DNA of 35,622 nt. It comes from Leisingera sp. JC1 (GTDB lineage: Bacteria; Pseudomonadota; Alphaproteobacteria; Rhodobacterales; Rhodobacteraceae). The notes under the pieces are model-generated. The model did no database searches and had not been told where the DNA came from. It was given only the letters and a program-made list of their open reading frames with translations. Both the position numbers and the translations under genes were made by a program. Positions 7,679 to 17,983 of the stretch are shown one piece after another. Each line of letters begins with the position of its first letter. Within the stretch, counting starts at the first letter, position 1. The stretch spans positions 11,591 through 47,212 of the forward strand of contig NZ_LYUZ01000082.1 of the NCBI RefSeq assembly GCF_001679925.1, given 5' to 3'.

Positions 7679-7706
7679 ATGTGCAAAAGAGCAGTATTTT
7701 GCACAT
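7679..7706. promoter_or_regulatory. Perfect 10-bp inverted repeat abutting a start codon
   Basis: ATGTGCAAAA (7679-7688) and TTTTGCACAT (7697-7706) are perfect inverted repeats around an 8-nt spacer. The last base touches the ATG at 7707. No Shine-Dalgarno is visible. A TATAAA-like box lies about 60 nt upstream (near 7636). It could be an autoregulatory operator for the encoded HTH protein or an RNA hairpin masking the start. Confidence 0.5.
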
Positions 7707-8774
7707 ATGAAGACTCCAAAATCTGATTTGACTGATGATTTCAATGACCCCCTCATCACCATCGAGGAGGATGAAGAGGCTCACGAAGAGGATCTCTGGT
7801 TTCTGCCGGGACCATTCGAAGAAGAACCGGATGATTTGCCTCCCGGGCCACGGGCGGAACCGCCCGACACTGCTGTCATCGAAGACTGGGCAAAGGCAGA
7901 GGGCGTTCACGCTGCGCGACTGGCACGGGTCGCTGGACGCCTGGGTGCTCTGGATGACCGGCTGCTGCGTGGCCCGGAAGGCTGGCGGCATCGCCTCGCT
8001 CTTATCGAGGCAGCGGACCTTAGCTGGTTCGCAGGGGATCGGGTGAGTTCTGATCGTCTGGCGCTTTGGATATCGATGCGGCTGTCAGGTGCACAGGATG
8101 ACCCAAATGCCCTGGCAAGAGTTGGATGGGCTGTTCGGCGCCTGACAGGCGGTCCCGGACCGAAGGCTGACTTGGCCGCCTTCCTGGATCGCCGCGATCC
8201 CGAGAACATTGAAGGCAGCGCTGAGCGTTTCGAAGATCGCGCGGGCGGATGGTTGGACGTAATGGCTGCAGCAGCCGAGCTCCACCCGATCACGCGGGCT
8301 TGCATGGGCTTTCATCTCTGGAGCCTGGCCGGCCTCGGACAGCACGATGACCAGATGGAAGCCGCCGTCGCCGCGTCCCGGATCGCGGCCAGCGATGGAA
8401 GCGGCGCCATCTTCGCACCGCTCGCCATGGGCGGGGCAGGGGGGCTGCGTGTTTCGGGCTTGCCGCCCGAACGTTTGGCCCGCTGGCTGGATGGGATGAA
8501 CAGCGCAATTCTAACGGCGATGCGCCATCTAGATGGTACCCAAACATGGAGTGTTCGGGCGGAAGGAGCCATGTCTCAGCTTTCGGGCAGAACTCCGGCC
8601 GCTCTTCGGTCTGTGTTGACAGAGTGGCCTTTGGTGTCGGCCCCGATGGCGGAGGCCCTAACTGGCGCAAGTCGCGCGGCTGTTCAAAGGAACCTCGCAT
8701 GGATGGAAGAGCGAGGCCTGATCCGAGAAGTGACGCAAAAAGGACGATTCAGAATGTGGCGGATAAAGGACTAG
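7707..8774 (+). CDS. RHE_PE00001-family protein (DUF1612 plus C-terminal HTH)
   Basis: The 355-aa protein matches, from memory, the RHE_PE00001 family found on rhizobial and rhodobacteral plasmids: an acidic N-terminus (EEDEEAHEEDLWFLPGPFEE), a central DUF1612-like region with RLARVAGRLGALDDRL and FHLWSLAGLG, and a C-terminal winged HTH (about 300-355). The HTH reads MAEALTGASRAAVQRNLAWM and continues with a wing ending RFRMWRIKD. The molecular role of the family is not established; the HTH suggests DNA binding. The ATG at 7707 is the only plausible start, since an in-frame TAA lies at 7677. It is divergent from the recombinase gene. An IS3-type element sits 131 nt downstream without damaging it. 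Confidence 0.8.
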   Translation: MKTPKSDLTDDFNDPLITIEEDEEAHEEDLWFLPGPFEEEPDDLPPGPRAEPPDTAVIEDWAKAEGVHAARLARVAGRLGALDDRLLRGPEGWRHRLALIEAADLSWFAGDRVSSDRLALWISMRLSGAQDDPNALARVGWAVRRLTGGPGPKADLAAFLDRRDPENIEGSAERFEDRAGGWLDVMAAAAELHPITRACMGFHLWSLAGLGQHDDQMEAAVAASRIAASDGSGAIFAPLAMGGAGGLRVSGLPPERLARWLDGMNSAILTAMRHLDGTQTWSVRAEGAMSQLSGRTPAALRSVLTEWPLVSAPMAEALTGASRAAVQRNLAWMEERGLIREVTQKGRFRMWRIKD

Positions 8775-8969
8775 ACCGTTGTGATCAGATCCAGCGACAG
8801 GGACCTTCTCGGTTCATTGAGGGATGAGCGCTTGCCGCCAATACTTACGTTCATCGATGCCGCCAAACGGTCGTGGTTTGAACATCGACCTAAGTGTTTT
8901 GGTCATGACCTGCTCCCCCAAAAAGTCCGCGATTTGGGGTTAGTCTGTTCCTTGTAAAGGAGACGGACG

Positions 8970-9236
8970 ATGAAGCGATCAAGGTTCACGGAAGAACAGA
9001 TCATTGGCATTTTGAAGGAGCACCAGGCCGGGCTTGGAGCGAAGGATCTGTGTCGCAAGCACGGTGTCAGCGATGCGACCTTCTATAAATGGCGGGCGAA
9101 GTTTGGCGGCATGGAAGTGTCGGATGCGAAGAAGCTGAAGGCGCTGGAGGCCGAGAACGCCAAGCTAAAGAAGCTGCTGGCCGAGCAGATGATGGATGTC
9201 TCGACGCTGAAGGAGATGCTGGGAAAAAACTTCTAA
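8970..9236 (+). CDS. IS3-family transposase OrfA
   Basis: OrfA is the DNA-binding part of the transposase. The 88-aa product begins [20 protein letters not shown] with an HTH ([23 protein letters not shown]) and ends in a leucine-zipper-like helix ([20 protein letters not shown]). This pattern is typical of the IS407 group. A GGAG ribosome site precedes the ATG. Just before the stop codon, six A residues followed by C (9224-9230) form an A-AAA-AAC slippery site for -1 frameshifting into orfB. Confidence 0.92.
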   Translation: MKRSRFTEEQIIGILKEHQAGLGAKDLCRKHGVSDATFYKWRAKFGGMEVSDAKKLKALEAENAKLKKLLAEQMMDVSTLKEMLGKNF

Positions 9237-10081
9237 GGCCCGGTGCGCGGCGTCGCGCCGTGGATTGGGCCATGACACAGAAGGGATACCGGCAGCGACG
9301 GGCCTGCGCTTTGGTAGGAATTGATCCGCGTGTGTATCGACGACCGCCAGCGCGATCGGAGGATACTGATCTGCGGAACCGACTGAAGGATCTGTCGTCG
9401 GAACGGCGACGCTTCGGCTATCGGCGGCTGCATCTTCTGCTGCGGCGCGAGGGCTGGTCGGTGAACTGGAAGAAGCTGTATCGCATCTACAAGGAGGAAG
9501 GCCTCACCGTGCGCAAACGTGGTGGCCGAAAGCGCGCCTTGGGCACCAGAGCGCCGATGGCCATCCCGCAGGGGCCGAACCAGCGGTGGAGCCTGGACTT
9601 CGTATCCGACAGCCTGTCCTGCGGCCGCCGGTTCCGGATATTGAACGTGATCGATGACTTCAGCCGGGAGTGTCTGGCGGCCGTTGTCGACACGTCACTG
9701 TCGGGCATCCGTGTCGGTCGCGAGTTGGATAAGATCGCCGAGGTAAGAGGCTATCCCTGCATGGTGGTCAGCGACAACGGGACTGAGCTGACCAGCAATG
9801 CGATCCTGAAGTGGCAGGAGGACCGCAAGGTCGAGTGGCACTACATCGCCCCAGGCAAGCCTATGCAGAACGGGTTCGTTGAATCTTTCAATGGCCGGAT
9901 GCGCGATGAACTCCTGAACGAACATCTCTTCGAAACCCTGCGCCATGCCCGCAATTTAGTGGCGGCATGGCGCGATGACTTCAACCACCGCCGCCCGCAC
10001 TCAAGCCTCGCTGGCCTGACACCGCACGAATATGCTAACCGGTCAAACGAAGACCAAAACTCGAACAGAGCTAACTCATAA
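9227..10081 (+). CDS. IS3-family transposase OrfB (rve integrase, read by -1 frameshift)
   Basis: OrfB is the catalytic DDE integrase portion, normally made as an OrfAB fusion (8970-10081). In the -1 frame the protein continues [16 protein letters not shown], as in related elements. The catalytic residues are visible: Asp in [11 protein letters not shown], Asp in [11 protein letters not shown] and Glu in [14 protein letters not shown]. It ends [18 protein letters not shown] and continues to the stop near the right inverted repeat. No damage is seen, so the element may be active. The 5' boundary given is the frameshift window rather than an independent start. Confidence 0.9.
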   Translation, partial: KLLRPGARRRAVDWAMTQKGYRQRRACALVGIDPRVYRRPPARSEDTDLRNRLKDLSSERRRFGYRRLHLLLRREGWSVNWKKLYRIYKEEGLTVRKRGGRKRALGTRAPMAIPQGPNQRWSLDFVSDSLSCGRRFRILNVIDDFSRECLAAVVDTSLSGIRVGRELDKIAEVRGYPCMVVSDNGTELTSNAILKWQEDRKVEWHYIAPGKPMQNGFVESFNGRMRDELLNEHLFETLRHARNLVAAWRDDFNHRRPHSSLAGLTPHEYANRSNEDQNSNRANS

Positions 10082-10139
10082 ATGAGGACTCTCTGGGGAG
10101 CAGCTCAGTCAGAATCGCTCTGTGTGATCCGGCAACGAG

Positions 10140-10445
10140 CTATGGCAGGCTTTCGAAAAGATCCGGTGTGTCCTCGTCGCGCTGCCTGCTCAGACCCTCG
10201 CCAAGATGCAGGCAAGGGTGCTTAATTCGTGTCAGGCCTTTGCCGCCCTCAAAATGGACCCACCCTCCTCTGGGCATGCCCACGCTTACGATCAGCGCCC
10301 CACATATTGGACAACTCCGCCTGAACGATGCGCCCCTCTTGCTTTCACGATCGCCCCGAACTGCCCAACCGCCGCGGACGGATACCGTGCGCCCTGACGA
10401 CAGACGGCGGGTGTGTGCCTTCCGGTAATACCAGCGGTCCGTCAT
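10140..10445 (-). CDS. Small Cys/His protein coupled to sbcC
   Basis: This 101-aa protein is not recognised. It has an Arg-rich N-terminus (WYYRKAHTRRLSSGRT) and a likely zinc site: C45-P-I-C48, then H64, H76, C78 and H80. It ends DTPDLFESLP. Its ATG (10445) overlaps the sbcC stop in an ATGA, so it is the third gene of the sbcD-sbcC operon and probably made in step with it. Candidate roles are a DNA-binding accessory to the SbcCD nuclease or a regulator. The coupling is seen directly; the role is inference. The IS3 element begins 28 bp beyond its stop. Confidence 0.7.
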   Translation of the reverse strand: MTDRWYYRKAHTRRLSSGRTVSVRGGWAVRGDRESKRGASFRRSCPICGALIVSVGMPRGGWVHFEGGKGLTRIKHPCLHLGEGLSRQRDEDTPDLFESLP

Positions 10446-13400
10446 CCCATACCCCTTCTTTCCTCGACCCGGCTGCCGCTTGGGGTCGAGCGCACGTAAA
10501 AGCCTTGTGGAATAGCCTCCTGCACCAGCCCGACGTGCGAGATCAGGCCGACGGCCCGGCTGCCCTCTGTCAGCGCAGCAAGAACTTGGATCACCTGATC
10601 CAACGTGCCCGCCCCATTCTCGGTGTCGAGACTCCCGAAGCCTTCATCGATAAAAATTGTGTCCATCCGGATCTTGCCCGAAAGGCTCTCGACCACATCA
10701 GCTAGCCCAAGCGCGAGGGCCAGTGCCGCGATAAAGGTTTCGCCGCCTGACAGCGTTGCTGTCGGGCGCGCCTTGCCGGTGTTGATGTCGAAGACCTCGA
10801 TTTCGAGCCCACGCTTGCCGCGACCGCCAGATGCCTCGAGTCCACGCGTTAGCCGGTAGCGACCACGTGTCATAGGGTCGAGCCTCATATTCGCCGCCTC
10901 GAGAACCTGGTCGAACATTGCTCCGATCGCGAAGGTCTCGAGTGTCATCTTGAAATCGTTCTTGCCGTTAGCCAGATCAGCCAGCCCCCGGAGCGGACCG
11001 GTCTCAGTTTCAAGCCGCTCGGTTTCGGTCAGAGCCGCGGCAAGCGATTCCTTGAATTTGGTCAGTGACGATACATCCGTTCTCGCTGTGGCAAGTGCAG
11101 CGTTGGCCGCGTTCAGGGTCTGGGTGGCGTCTGCCAACGCCAGCTGAAGCGGGGCAAGATCCGGGCGTTCACGATCTGCGCAAGCGGCTATGGCGTTCTG
11201 CAATGTCGTGCGAGCAGCGATCAATCCATCGCGGTGATCGGTCACCTTCTTGCGGTCGGCGTCGAGAGTCGGGAAATGGCTCTTGCAAGCATCATATCCC
11301 GCTTTGTCCAGCCCGACCTCGGCAAGCCGAGCGTCAAAATCACCTTGGGCCTTTTTCACGCGCTGTTGCTGCGCGTCGCGCGCCCGCTTTGTTGCTTCAA
11401 GCTGCTCGTGCGCACGGGTGAGCGTTTCACTGGCGGCTCGGTCCTGTTGCGTCGCCACTTCCAGCGCCTCAGAGAGTTGCCTTTGCTCTCTCTGCAAAGC
11501 CCCCCGTCGAGCGACAACCGCCTCGGGCGTGCGCAGACCTTCCGGCAGAGCTTCGATCACTGTGTCCAGCTTGGCGTGCGCGCCGGCAAGAGCGGTCTCG
11601 GCCTTTCCCGCAGCTGTGCGCGCCGTAGCCTCGGCAGTTTCAGCCTCGGTCAGTTTCAGCTTGAGTTGGGCCAATTGCTCCGCCATCGCGTCTAAATCGA
11701 CCGCTTCTCCAAGCCCGGCGACGTCGCCTTCAAGCCGTGCGATTTCAGCTTTGAGTTCCACCAACGTGCGCTCAGGACTTTCCTGTTCCTCCAGCGACCG
11801 CTTCTTTTCGTCGAGCCGCATTTGAAAATTGCTAAGTTCGCTTTCTGCCCGAACTCTGGCTTCGGAGGCAGTTCTCGCCAGAACCTGCGCGCTCCGAAAC
11901 GCTTCAGTCAAACCGGATTGTTCGGGCGTACCATGGGCAGGCGCAGGATGATCATGGGAACCACAGACAGGGCAGGGCGCTCCTTCGGTCAACTTTTCGG
12001 CCAGAATGATCGCTTGCGTGCGCGAAAGCCGTGCCTCCGCTTCTACCAAGTCCGCGTCAGCGGCTCGCGCCGCGTCAGTTCTTGTCGCCAGTTCGTTCGA
12101 CGCCTCATTGACATTTCGTTCAGCATCCGCGACAGCTTCTTGCGCCTTAGCATACGCCGCTGCCTTGACCCTTTCTCGGTTGACCTCGGCCAACTCAACG
12201 GTCAGCTGGCCTCGATCCGTTTCGGTCTTTCGCGCTTGATCAAGCGCCAGATCAGTCGCATCGCGCTGAGACTTGAGCTTCTCTCGGGCATCTATGGCCT
12301 TGGTCAGAGCCTTCTTCGCTGAAGCTTCGTCCTTCGCAGCGTCGTCAAACGCGCTTCTAAGAGCCGCTGCTTGACCGACCTGGTTCTCGATCGCCTCCAA
12401 CCTTGTCAGGTCAGCCTGAACTTGCTGCCGCCGGTCCTCGCCCGACTGTGCCTCAGAAAGTTTTTTTCCCGCCACCTCCTTCGCGCCAGTTGCGATGTCT
12501 AGTTCCGCCTCGACCTTTGTGACAGCCTCCACCGCATTCCGGCTTTCCTGCTCCGCATCGCGCAAAGCCGTCTCAAGATCACGGGCCTGCATGGCATTCC
12601 GGACAGCCTCAATCCGCTTGGCCAGTTCTTCGACCTCGGCCGTTTTCTTTTCTAGATCATCGAATGCCTGCTGTGCCGTATCGACAGCAGAAAATGCTTT
12701 CTCGATTTGCTCGCCTTCGGTCAGAGCTTTACGCGCGGCTTCGGTAGCCATCGCCGCGCCGTTCTGAATTGCCTGCTTTTCTTCGACTTTTGTTTCGGCT
12801 GCGGCAATCCCGAGTTCCAGCGCTTCGGCGCTCTCGAAGCCACGTTCCTCGAGTCGAGCCACGTAGAGAGCGCGCTGGTCGCGCAACGCTCGTTCTGCCT
12901 CTGAGGCTTCTTCTTTCAGCCGTGCGGCGAGATCGCGATAGATCTTCACGTCGAAGAGATCACGTAATATCTCGACCCGCGCATCCGTTTTTGCGGCTAG
13001 GAACGTCTCGAACTTCCCTTGCGGTAAGAGCACGATCTGTCGAAACTGATCTGCCCCGTAGCCAAGCAGCGCCTCGACCTGCTGCCCCACTAGCGAGACC
13101 TTCTTTTCCGCAATGACACGGCCAGACTGACTCGGACCAAGACTGTCCACCGGAATCCCGGTGACGTCGAACAGCGAGGCTTCCGCCGCGTCCTCAGTGG
13201 TCCCTTCACCGCGTGCCTTTGGACGTTCCTGCGCCGGACGACGACGGATCAGGTAGGTCTTGGCGCCCAGCTCAAAGACAAATTTGACTTCGGTAGGTAG
13301 ATCCGACGCGGCGTGATCCGAGCGTAGTGAACGTGGTTCCTGATCAGTCTTGGTCGGCGCCCCGAATAGCGCGAAGGACATCGCCGAAAACAGCGTCGAC

Positions 13401-13522
13401 TTTCCCGCGCCGGTCTGACCATAGATTCCAAACAGACCCGTCTCCAGCGCGGACCGGAAATCGACTACCTCGGTTGTCGCAAATGGCCCGAAGGCTTGAA
13501 GCGATAGGCGAATGGGTCTCAT
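10442..13522 (-). CDS. sbcC: SbcC-type exonuclease ATPase subunit
   Basis: SbcC is the SMC/Rad50-like ATPase that, with SbcD, cuts DNA hairpins and processes DNA ends. The 1026-aa protein has Walker A GQTGAGKST (35-43), the Q-loop segment LLPQGKFETFLAA (165-177) and long coiled coils around a zinc hook CPVC at 517-520. The ABC signature LSGGETF is near 921 and Walker B IFIDEGFGSLD near 955. The set is complete and family-sized. I start at MRPIRLSLQAFGPF (13522), whose ATG overlaps the sbcD stop (ATGA). A plasmid-borne copy beside a BrxR-like regulator suggests defence or plasmid maintenance rather than housekeeping. Confidence 0.93.
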   Translation of the reverse strand: MRPIRLSLQAFGPFATTEVVDFRSALETGLFGIYGQTGAGKSTLFSAMSFALFGAPTKTDQEPRSLRSDHAASDLPTEVKFVFELGAKTYLIRRRPAQERPKARGEGTTEDAAEASLFDVTGIPVDSLGPSQSGRVIAEKKVSLVGQQVEALLGYGADQFRQIVLLPQGKFETFLAAKTDARVEILRDLFDVKIYRDLAARLKEEASEAERALRDQRALYVARLEERGFESAEALELGIAAAETKVEEKQAIQNGAAMATEAARKALTEGEQIEKAFSAVDTAQQAFDDLEKKTAEVEELAKRIEAVRNAMQARDLETALRDAEQESRNAVEAVTKVEAELDIATGAKEVAGKKLSEAQSGEDRRQQVQADLTRLEAIENQVGQAAALRSAFDDAAKDEASAKKALTKAIDAREKLKSQRDATDLALDQARKTETDRGQLTVELAEVNRERVKAAAYAKAQEAVADAERNVNEASNELATRTDAARAADADLVEAEARLSRTQAIILAEKLTEGAPCPVCGSHDHPAPAHGTPEQSGLTEAFRSAQVLARTASEARVRAESELSNFQMRLDEKKRSLEEQESPERTLVELKAEIARLEGDVAGLGEAVDLDAMAEQLAQLKLKLTEAETAEATARTAAGKAETALAGAHAKLDTVIEALPEGLRTPEAVVARRGALQREQRQLSEALEVATQQDRAASETLTRAHEQLEATKRARDAQQQRVKKAQGDFDARLAEVGLDKAGYDACKSHFPTLDADRKKVTDHRDGLIAARTTLQNAIAACADRERPDLAPLQLALADATQTLNAANAALATARTDVSSLTKFKESLAAALTETERLETETGPLRGLADLANGKNDFKMTLETFAIGAMFDQVLEAANMRLDPMTRGRYRLTRGLEASGGRGKRGLEIEVFDINTGKARPTATLSGGETFIAALALALGLADVVESLSGKIRMDTIFIDEGFGSLDTENGAGTLDQVIQVLAALTEGSRAVGLISHVGLVQEAIPQGFYVRSTPSGSRVEERRGMG

Positions 13523-14655
13523 GTCTGCTCCTCCCCGGAGGCTACTGCGTGGAGCTTTTCCGCGACGATCGCGACTTCGGTGGCGTTTGGTTCCCGGCCG
13601 CGCACAACTTTCACGAAGTCGCCAATCATCTCGATCGGCGTGACCGCGGCCCGCCCGCTGCCGAGCGCCTTGGTCTCTGCCTCGCGCTCCTGCCGGGCAT
13701 AGGCCAGATGGCAAGCATTGGGATAGGTCGCGCGCAACCGCTTCATCGGATCGATCAGAGGGTTTTCATCCGTGAGGATAGCCTGGATGAAGTCATCAGA
13801 CGGCGTTCCTTCCAGAAGATCCGAGAATGCCCCGGTAAGCGAGCGAACCTGCCGGATCGGTCGGAACGGTACGATGCGGATCTCTACCCCTTCAGCTTTC
13901 ATATCGACGACAGTCATGGATTTTTGGTTTCCCACCTCGTCGAAACCGAAGGCGAGCGGTGCGCCGGAGTAACGAATATGGCTCGCGCCCACTTCCTGCG
14001 GCTTGTGCAAATGCCCCAGTGCAACATAGTCCGCCCCATCGAAGACATCGGAGGGAACAGTTTCGATGCCCCCGACTCGCGTCAGGGCGCGCTCGGTCTC
14101 GCCGACCGTACCCCCCGCGACGAAAGCATGGGCCACGACGACCCAACGCGCCCCATCAGGCACCTGCCCCCTCGCCGCAGCGATCTGGGCGGCAACTACC
14201 TCCGCCGGCGCACTAATGCTTTCATCCCCGAACACCTCGCGTGCGGCGTATTCATAGGAAAAAGGCAGTGCGGAAAAGGCGACCTCGCCATGCGCGTCAC
14301 GCAGCACCAGCGGCGCTTCCACCGCACCGGCAATCCCGCGCACCAGCACACGAGACGCGGTGGAAAAGACAGACATTGCCTCGATCCGGTCGCCAGAATC
14401 GTGGTTTCCAGAGATCATAACCACAGCGGCTTCGGTCTCCTCTGCCACGCGTTTGAGGAAGCGATTGAACTGCCGGATCGACGAATTGGGCGGCGAGGCA
14501 CGGTCAAAAACGTCCCCGGCGATGACAAGAACATCGACCCGATCGGCCACAAGCGTTTCAAGGATCTGACCCAGGATGACCTCATGATCCTCCTCGAGGC
14601 TCAACCCCATGAACTGCCGCCCCAGGTGCAGATCTGCCGTATGAAGTATTCGCAT
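13519..14655 (-). CDS. sbcD: SbcD-type nuclease subunit
   Basis: SbcD is the Mre11-like metallophosphoesterase that supplies the nuclease activity of SbcCD. In the 378-aa protein the metal-binding motifs run in order: TADLHLGRQ at the N-terminus, VIAGDVFDRA (about 45-54), MISGNHDSGDR, then VVVAHAF and ALGHLHKPQ. The start MRILHTADLHLG is canonical and needs no extension. It is first in the sbcD-sbcC-small protein operon. The promoter must lie in the 72 nt to the divergent WYL gene, where a perfect 12-bp palindrome is found. Confidence 0.94.
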   Translation of the reverse strand: MRILHTADLHLGRQFMGLSLEEDHEVILGQILETLVADRVDVLVIAGDVFDRASPPNSSIRQFNRFLKRVAEETEAAVVMISGNHDSGDRIEAMSVFSTASRVLVRGIAGAVEAPLVLRDAHGEVAFSALPFSYEYAAREVFGDESISAPAEVVAAQIAAARGQVPDGARWVVVAHAFVAGGTVGETERALTRVGGIETVPSDVFDGADYVALGHLHKPQEVGASHIRYSGAPLAFGFDEVGNQKSMTVVDMKAEGVEIRIVPFRPIRQVRSLTGAFSDLLEGTPSDDFIQAILTDENPLIDPMKRLRATYPNACHLAYARQEREAETKALGSGRAAVTPIEMIGDFVKVVRGREPNATEVAIVAEKLHAVASGEEQT

Positions 14656-14671
14656 CAGATCAATCCATTTT

Positions 14672-14683
14672 CTATACGTATAG
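14672..14683. promoter_or_regulatory. Palindromic operator candidate between sbcD and WYL gene
   Basis: CTATACGTATAG is a perfect 12-bp palindrome 17 bp upstream of the sbcD start and 45 bp upstream of the WYL regulator start. It is AT-rich, so it may overlap promoter elements. BrxR/CapW repressors bind inverted repeats in comparable positions. Confidence 0.45.
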
Positions 14684-14727
14684 TAAATGTATGGACTATG
14701 CGAGCGGAGTCAAGTATTACTCGGCGT

Positions 14728-15519
14728 ATGAGCCTGAAAGCCCTCAAGCACGCGCAACGTGAGCGAATTTTGTTCCTCGACCAGTGTCTGACCTGGAGAG
14801 GTCAGGCGAACCGCCGCGACTTGATCGAACGCTTCAATATCTCGATGGCACAGGCTGCCGTTGACTTTCGAACCTATCTTTCTCTGACGAATACGCCGCC
14901 AGTCTACGATGCCACAGAGAAGGCCTATTTCTCGACCGGCGACCACTGCGCATTGACTGAGGCTGGCCCGGAACAAGTTTTCGAATTACTTGATGGCAAG
15001 GCGACATCGCTTGGCGCGAGCATCCCGCTTCCCACTCGCGTGATGGATTCCACCGTTGTCGCACAGCTCTACCGCGCCAAGATGGGCGAACGCGACATCC
15101 AGATTACTTACACCTCGATGACAAGCGGCCTATCCGACCCGCAGTGGATCAGTCCAGTTCAGTTTCATTTTGACGGAGAGGCAATTTATCTCCGCGCCTG
15201 GAGCTATAATCACGAGGCGTACCGCGATTATCTCCCAATACGAATAACGAAACAAACTGAGATGAAAACGCGGGAGCGGCCTGCTCCCCTGCCTTTTGAC
15301 ACGGACTGGAACAGCTTGGTGCGCCTGTGGATACGTCCGCGTTCAGATCTATCTGATGCACAAGCGCGAGCCGTCCGGCTGGAGTACGGCTTTGACGACA
15401 AGACGCATTTACTGATCGAAACTCGCAAGGCGCTCGTGTTTTATGTCGTTAGAAGATGGCGACTGAACCAGGAGACTGCGCGGCTCGAGTTGGAAATGAC
15501 GGAACAGTTGGATACCTGA
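14728..15519 (+). CDS. WYL-domain regulator, BrxR/CapW-like
   Basis: BrxR/CapW proteins are homodimeric repressors that control phage-defence operons and are thought to sense a ligand through the WYL domain. The 263-aa protein has the N-terminal winged helix typical of that group: LTWRGQANRRDLIERFNIS (21-39), then AQAAVDFRTY and VYDATEKAYF (59-68). A WYL domain follows (about 140-175, with AIYLRAW and DYLPIRITK). A C-terminal segment of about 75 residues fits the dimerisation region. The start is uncertain: ATG 14728 gives the usual length, while ATG 14698 adds ten residues, and neither has a strong ribosome site. It is divergent from sbcD, so it probably represses sbcDC and itself. Confidence 0.82.
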   Translation: MSLKALKHAQRERILFLDQCLTWRGQANRRDLIERFNISMAQAAVDFRTYLSLTNTPPVYDATEKAYFSTGDHCALTEAGPEQVFELLDGKATSLGASIPLPTRVMDSTVVAQLYRAKMGERDIQITYTSMTSGLSDPQWISPVQFHFDGEAIYLRAWSYNHEAYRDYLPIRITKQTEMKTRERPAPLPFDTDWNSLVRLWIRPRSDLSDAQARAVRLEYGFDDKTHLLIETRKALVFYVVRRWRLNQETARLELEMTEQLDT

Positions 15520-15583
15520 ACCAGCTTTTCAGAACCAACTCAGAAACCGCCCGCAAGCTGTTCACGCAGTCCCTACCACATCT

Positions 15584-15617
15584 CTAGGCCCGCCCCCCGA
15601 ATTTACCCATCCAGGGG
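15584..15617 (-). pseudogene. Detached 3' end of the helix-turn-helix gene
   Basis: Removing the IS21 element and one AGGGG duplication joins this 34-nt piece to 17925 and reads ...KDPWMGKFGGRA followed by a TAG at 15584-15586. It is the original C-terminus of the gene at 17984-18826. Confidence 0.65.
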
Positions 15618-15680
15618 TGTGAGTGCTGGACGTAATCTCCCCATAAGCGCTGGATGAAATTTCCCCAGTTTGGCGCTGTT

Positions 15681-15718
15681 GCCGATGGTCCGGGGGGCAT
15701 GCCCCCCGGACCATCGGC
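15681..15718. repeat. Perfect 38-bp palindrome in IS21 left end
   Basis: The 19-nt arms GCCGATGGTCCGGGGGGCA and its exact complement meet at a central GCATGC with no spacer. It lies 44 bp before istA. As RNA it would be a very stable hairpin without a U-tract, which could block outside transcription from reaching istA. As DNA it is a potential cruciform. Confidence 0.85.
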
Positions 15719-15761
15719 GGCGCAGAATTACCCCTGCTGATGCCAATGGAAGGGCGCGCAG

Positions 15762-17857
<2,096 letters not shown>

Positions 17858-17924
17858 TCCCCGAACCCGTTAGGTGGGGAAATTTGCGCCAGCACTTCTG
17901 GGGAATTTTGGTCCAGCATTTACA

Positions 17925-17983
17925 AGGGGTCCTTCAAGCGCAGAGAGCGCTCCTTGATACAATCGCGCACCGCCGCCAGCGGA
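17925..17983 (-). pseudogene. Frameshifted tail of the helix-turn-helix gene
   Basis: If one base is removed from the CCCC run at 17998-18001, the minus strand reads on past the present stop as AGKYPDDPLAAVRDCIKE, then RSLRLKDP up to the IS21 junction. It continues beyond the element to a stop at 15584. The protein-like composition of this frame contrasts with the other frames. Confidence 0.6.

Larger units (their letters stand above)
8906..10107 (+). mobile_element. Intact IS3-family element (IS407-group-like), 1202 bp
   Basis: Both ends can be read. The left end begins TGACCTGCTCCCC and the right end, on the complement, begins TGAGCTGCTCCCC; the match continues imperfectly through AGTCC. 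The outside bases are GTCA on both sides (8902-8905 and 10108-10111), a 4-bp target duplication as expected for this group. The element holds orfA and orfB linked by a -1 frameshift window. It is inserted between genes, so it broke no visible reading frame. Confidence 0.92.

Noticed and set aside
13327..14727. Upstream extension of the WYL frame to 730 codons
   Set aside because: The extra part is antisense to sbcC and sbcD and not protein-like; the BrxR-like start is at 14728 or 14698.
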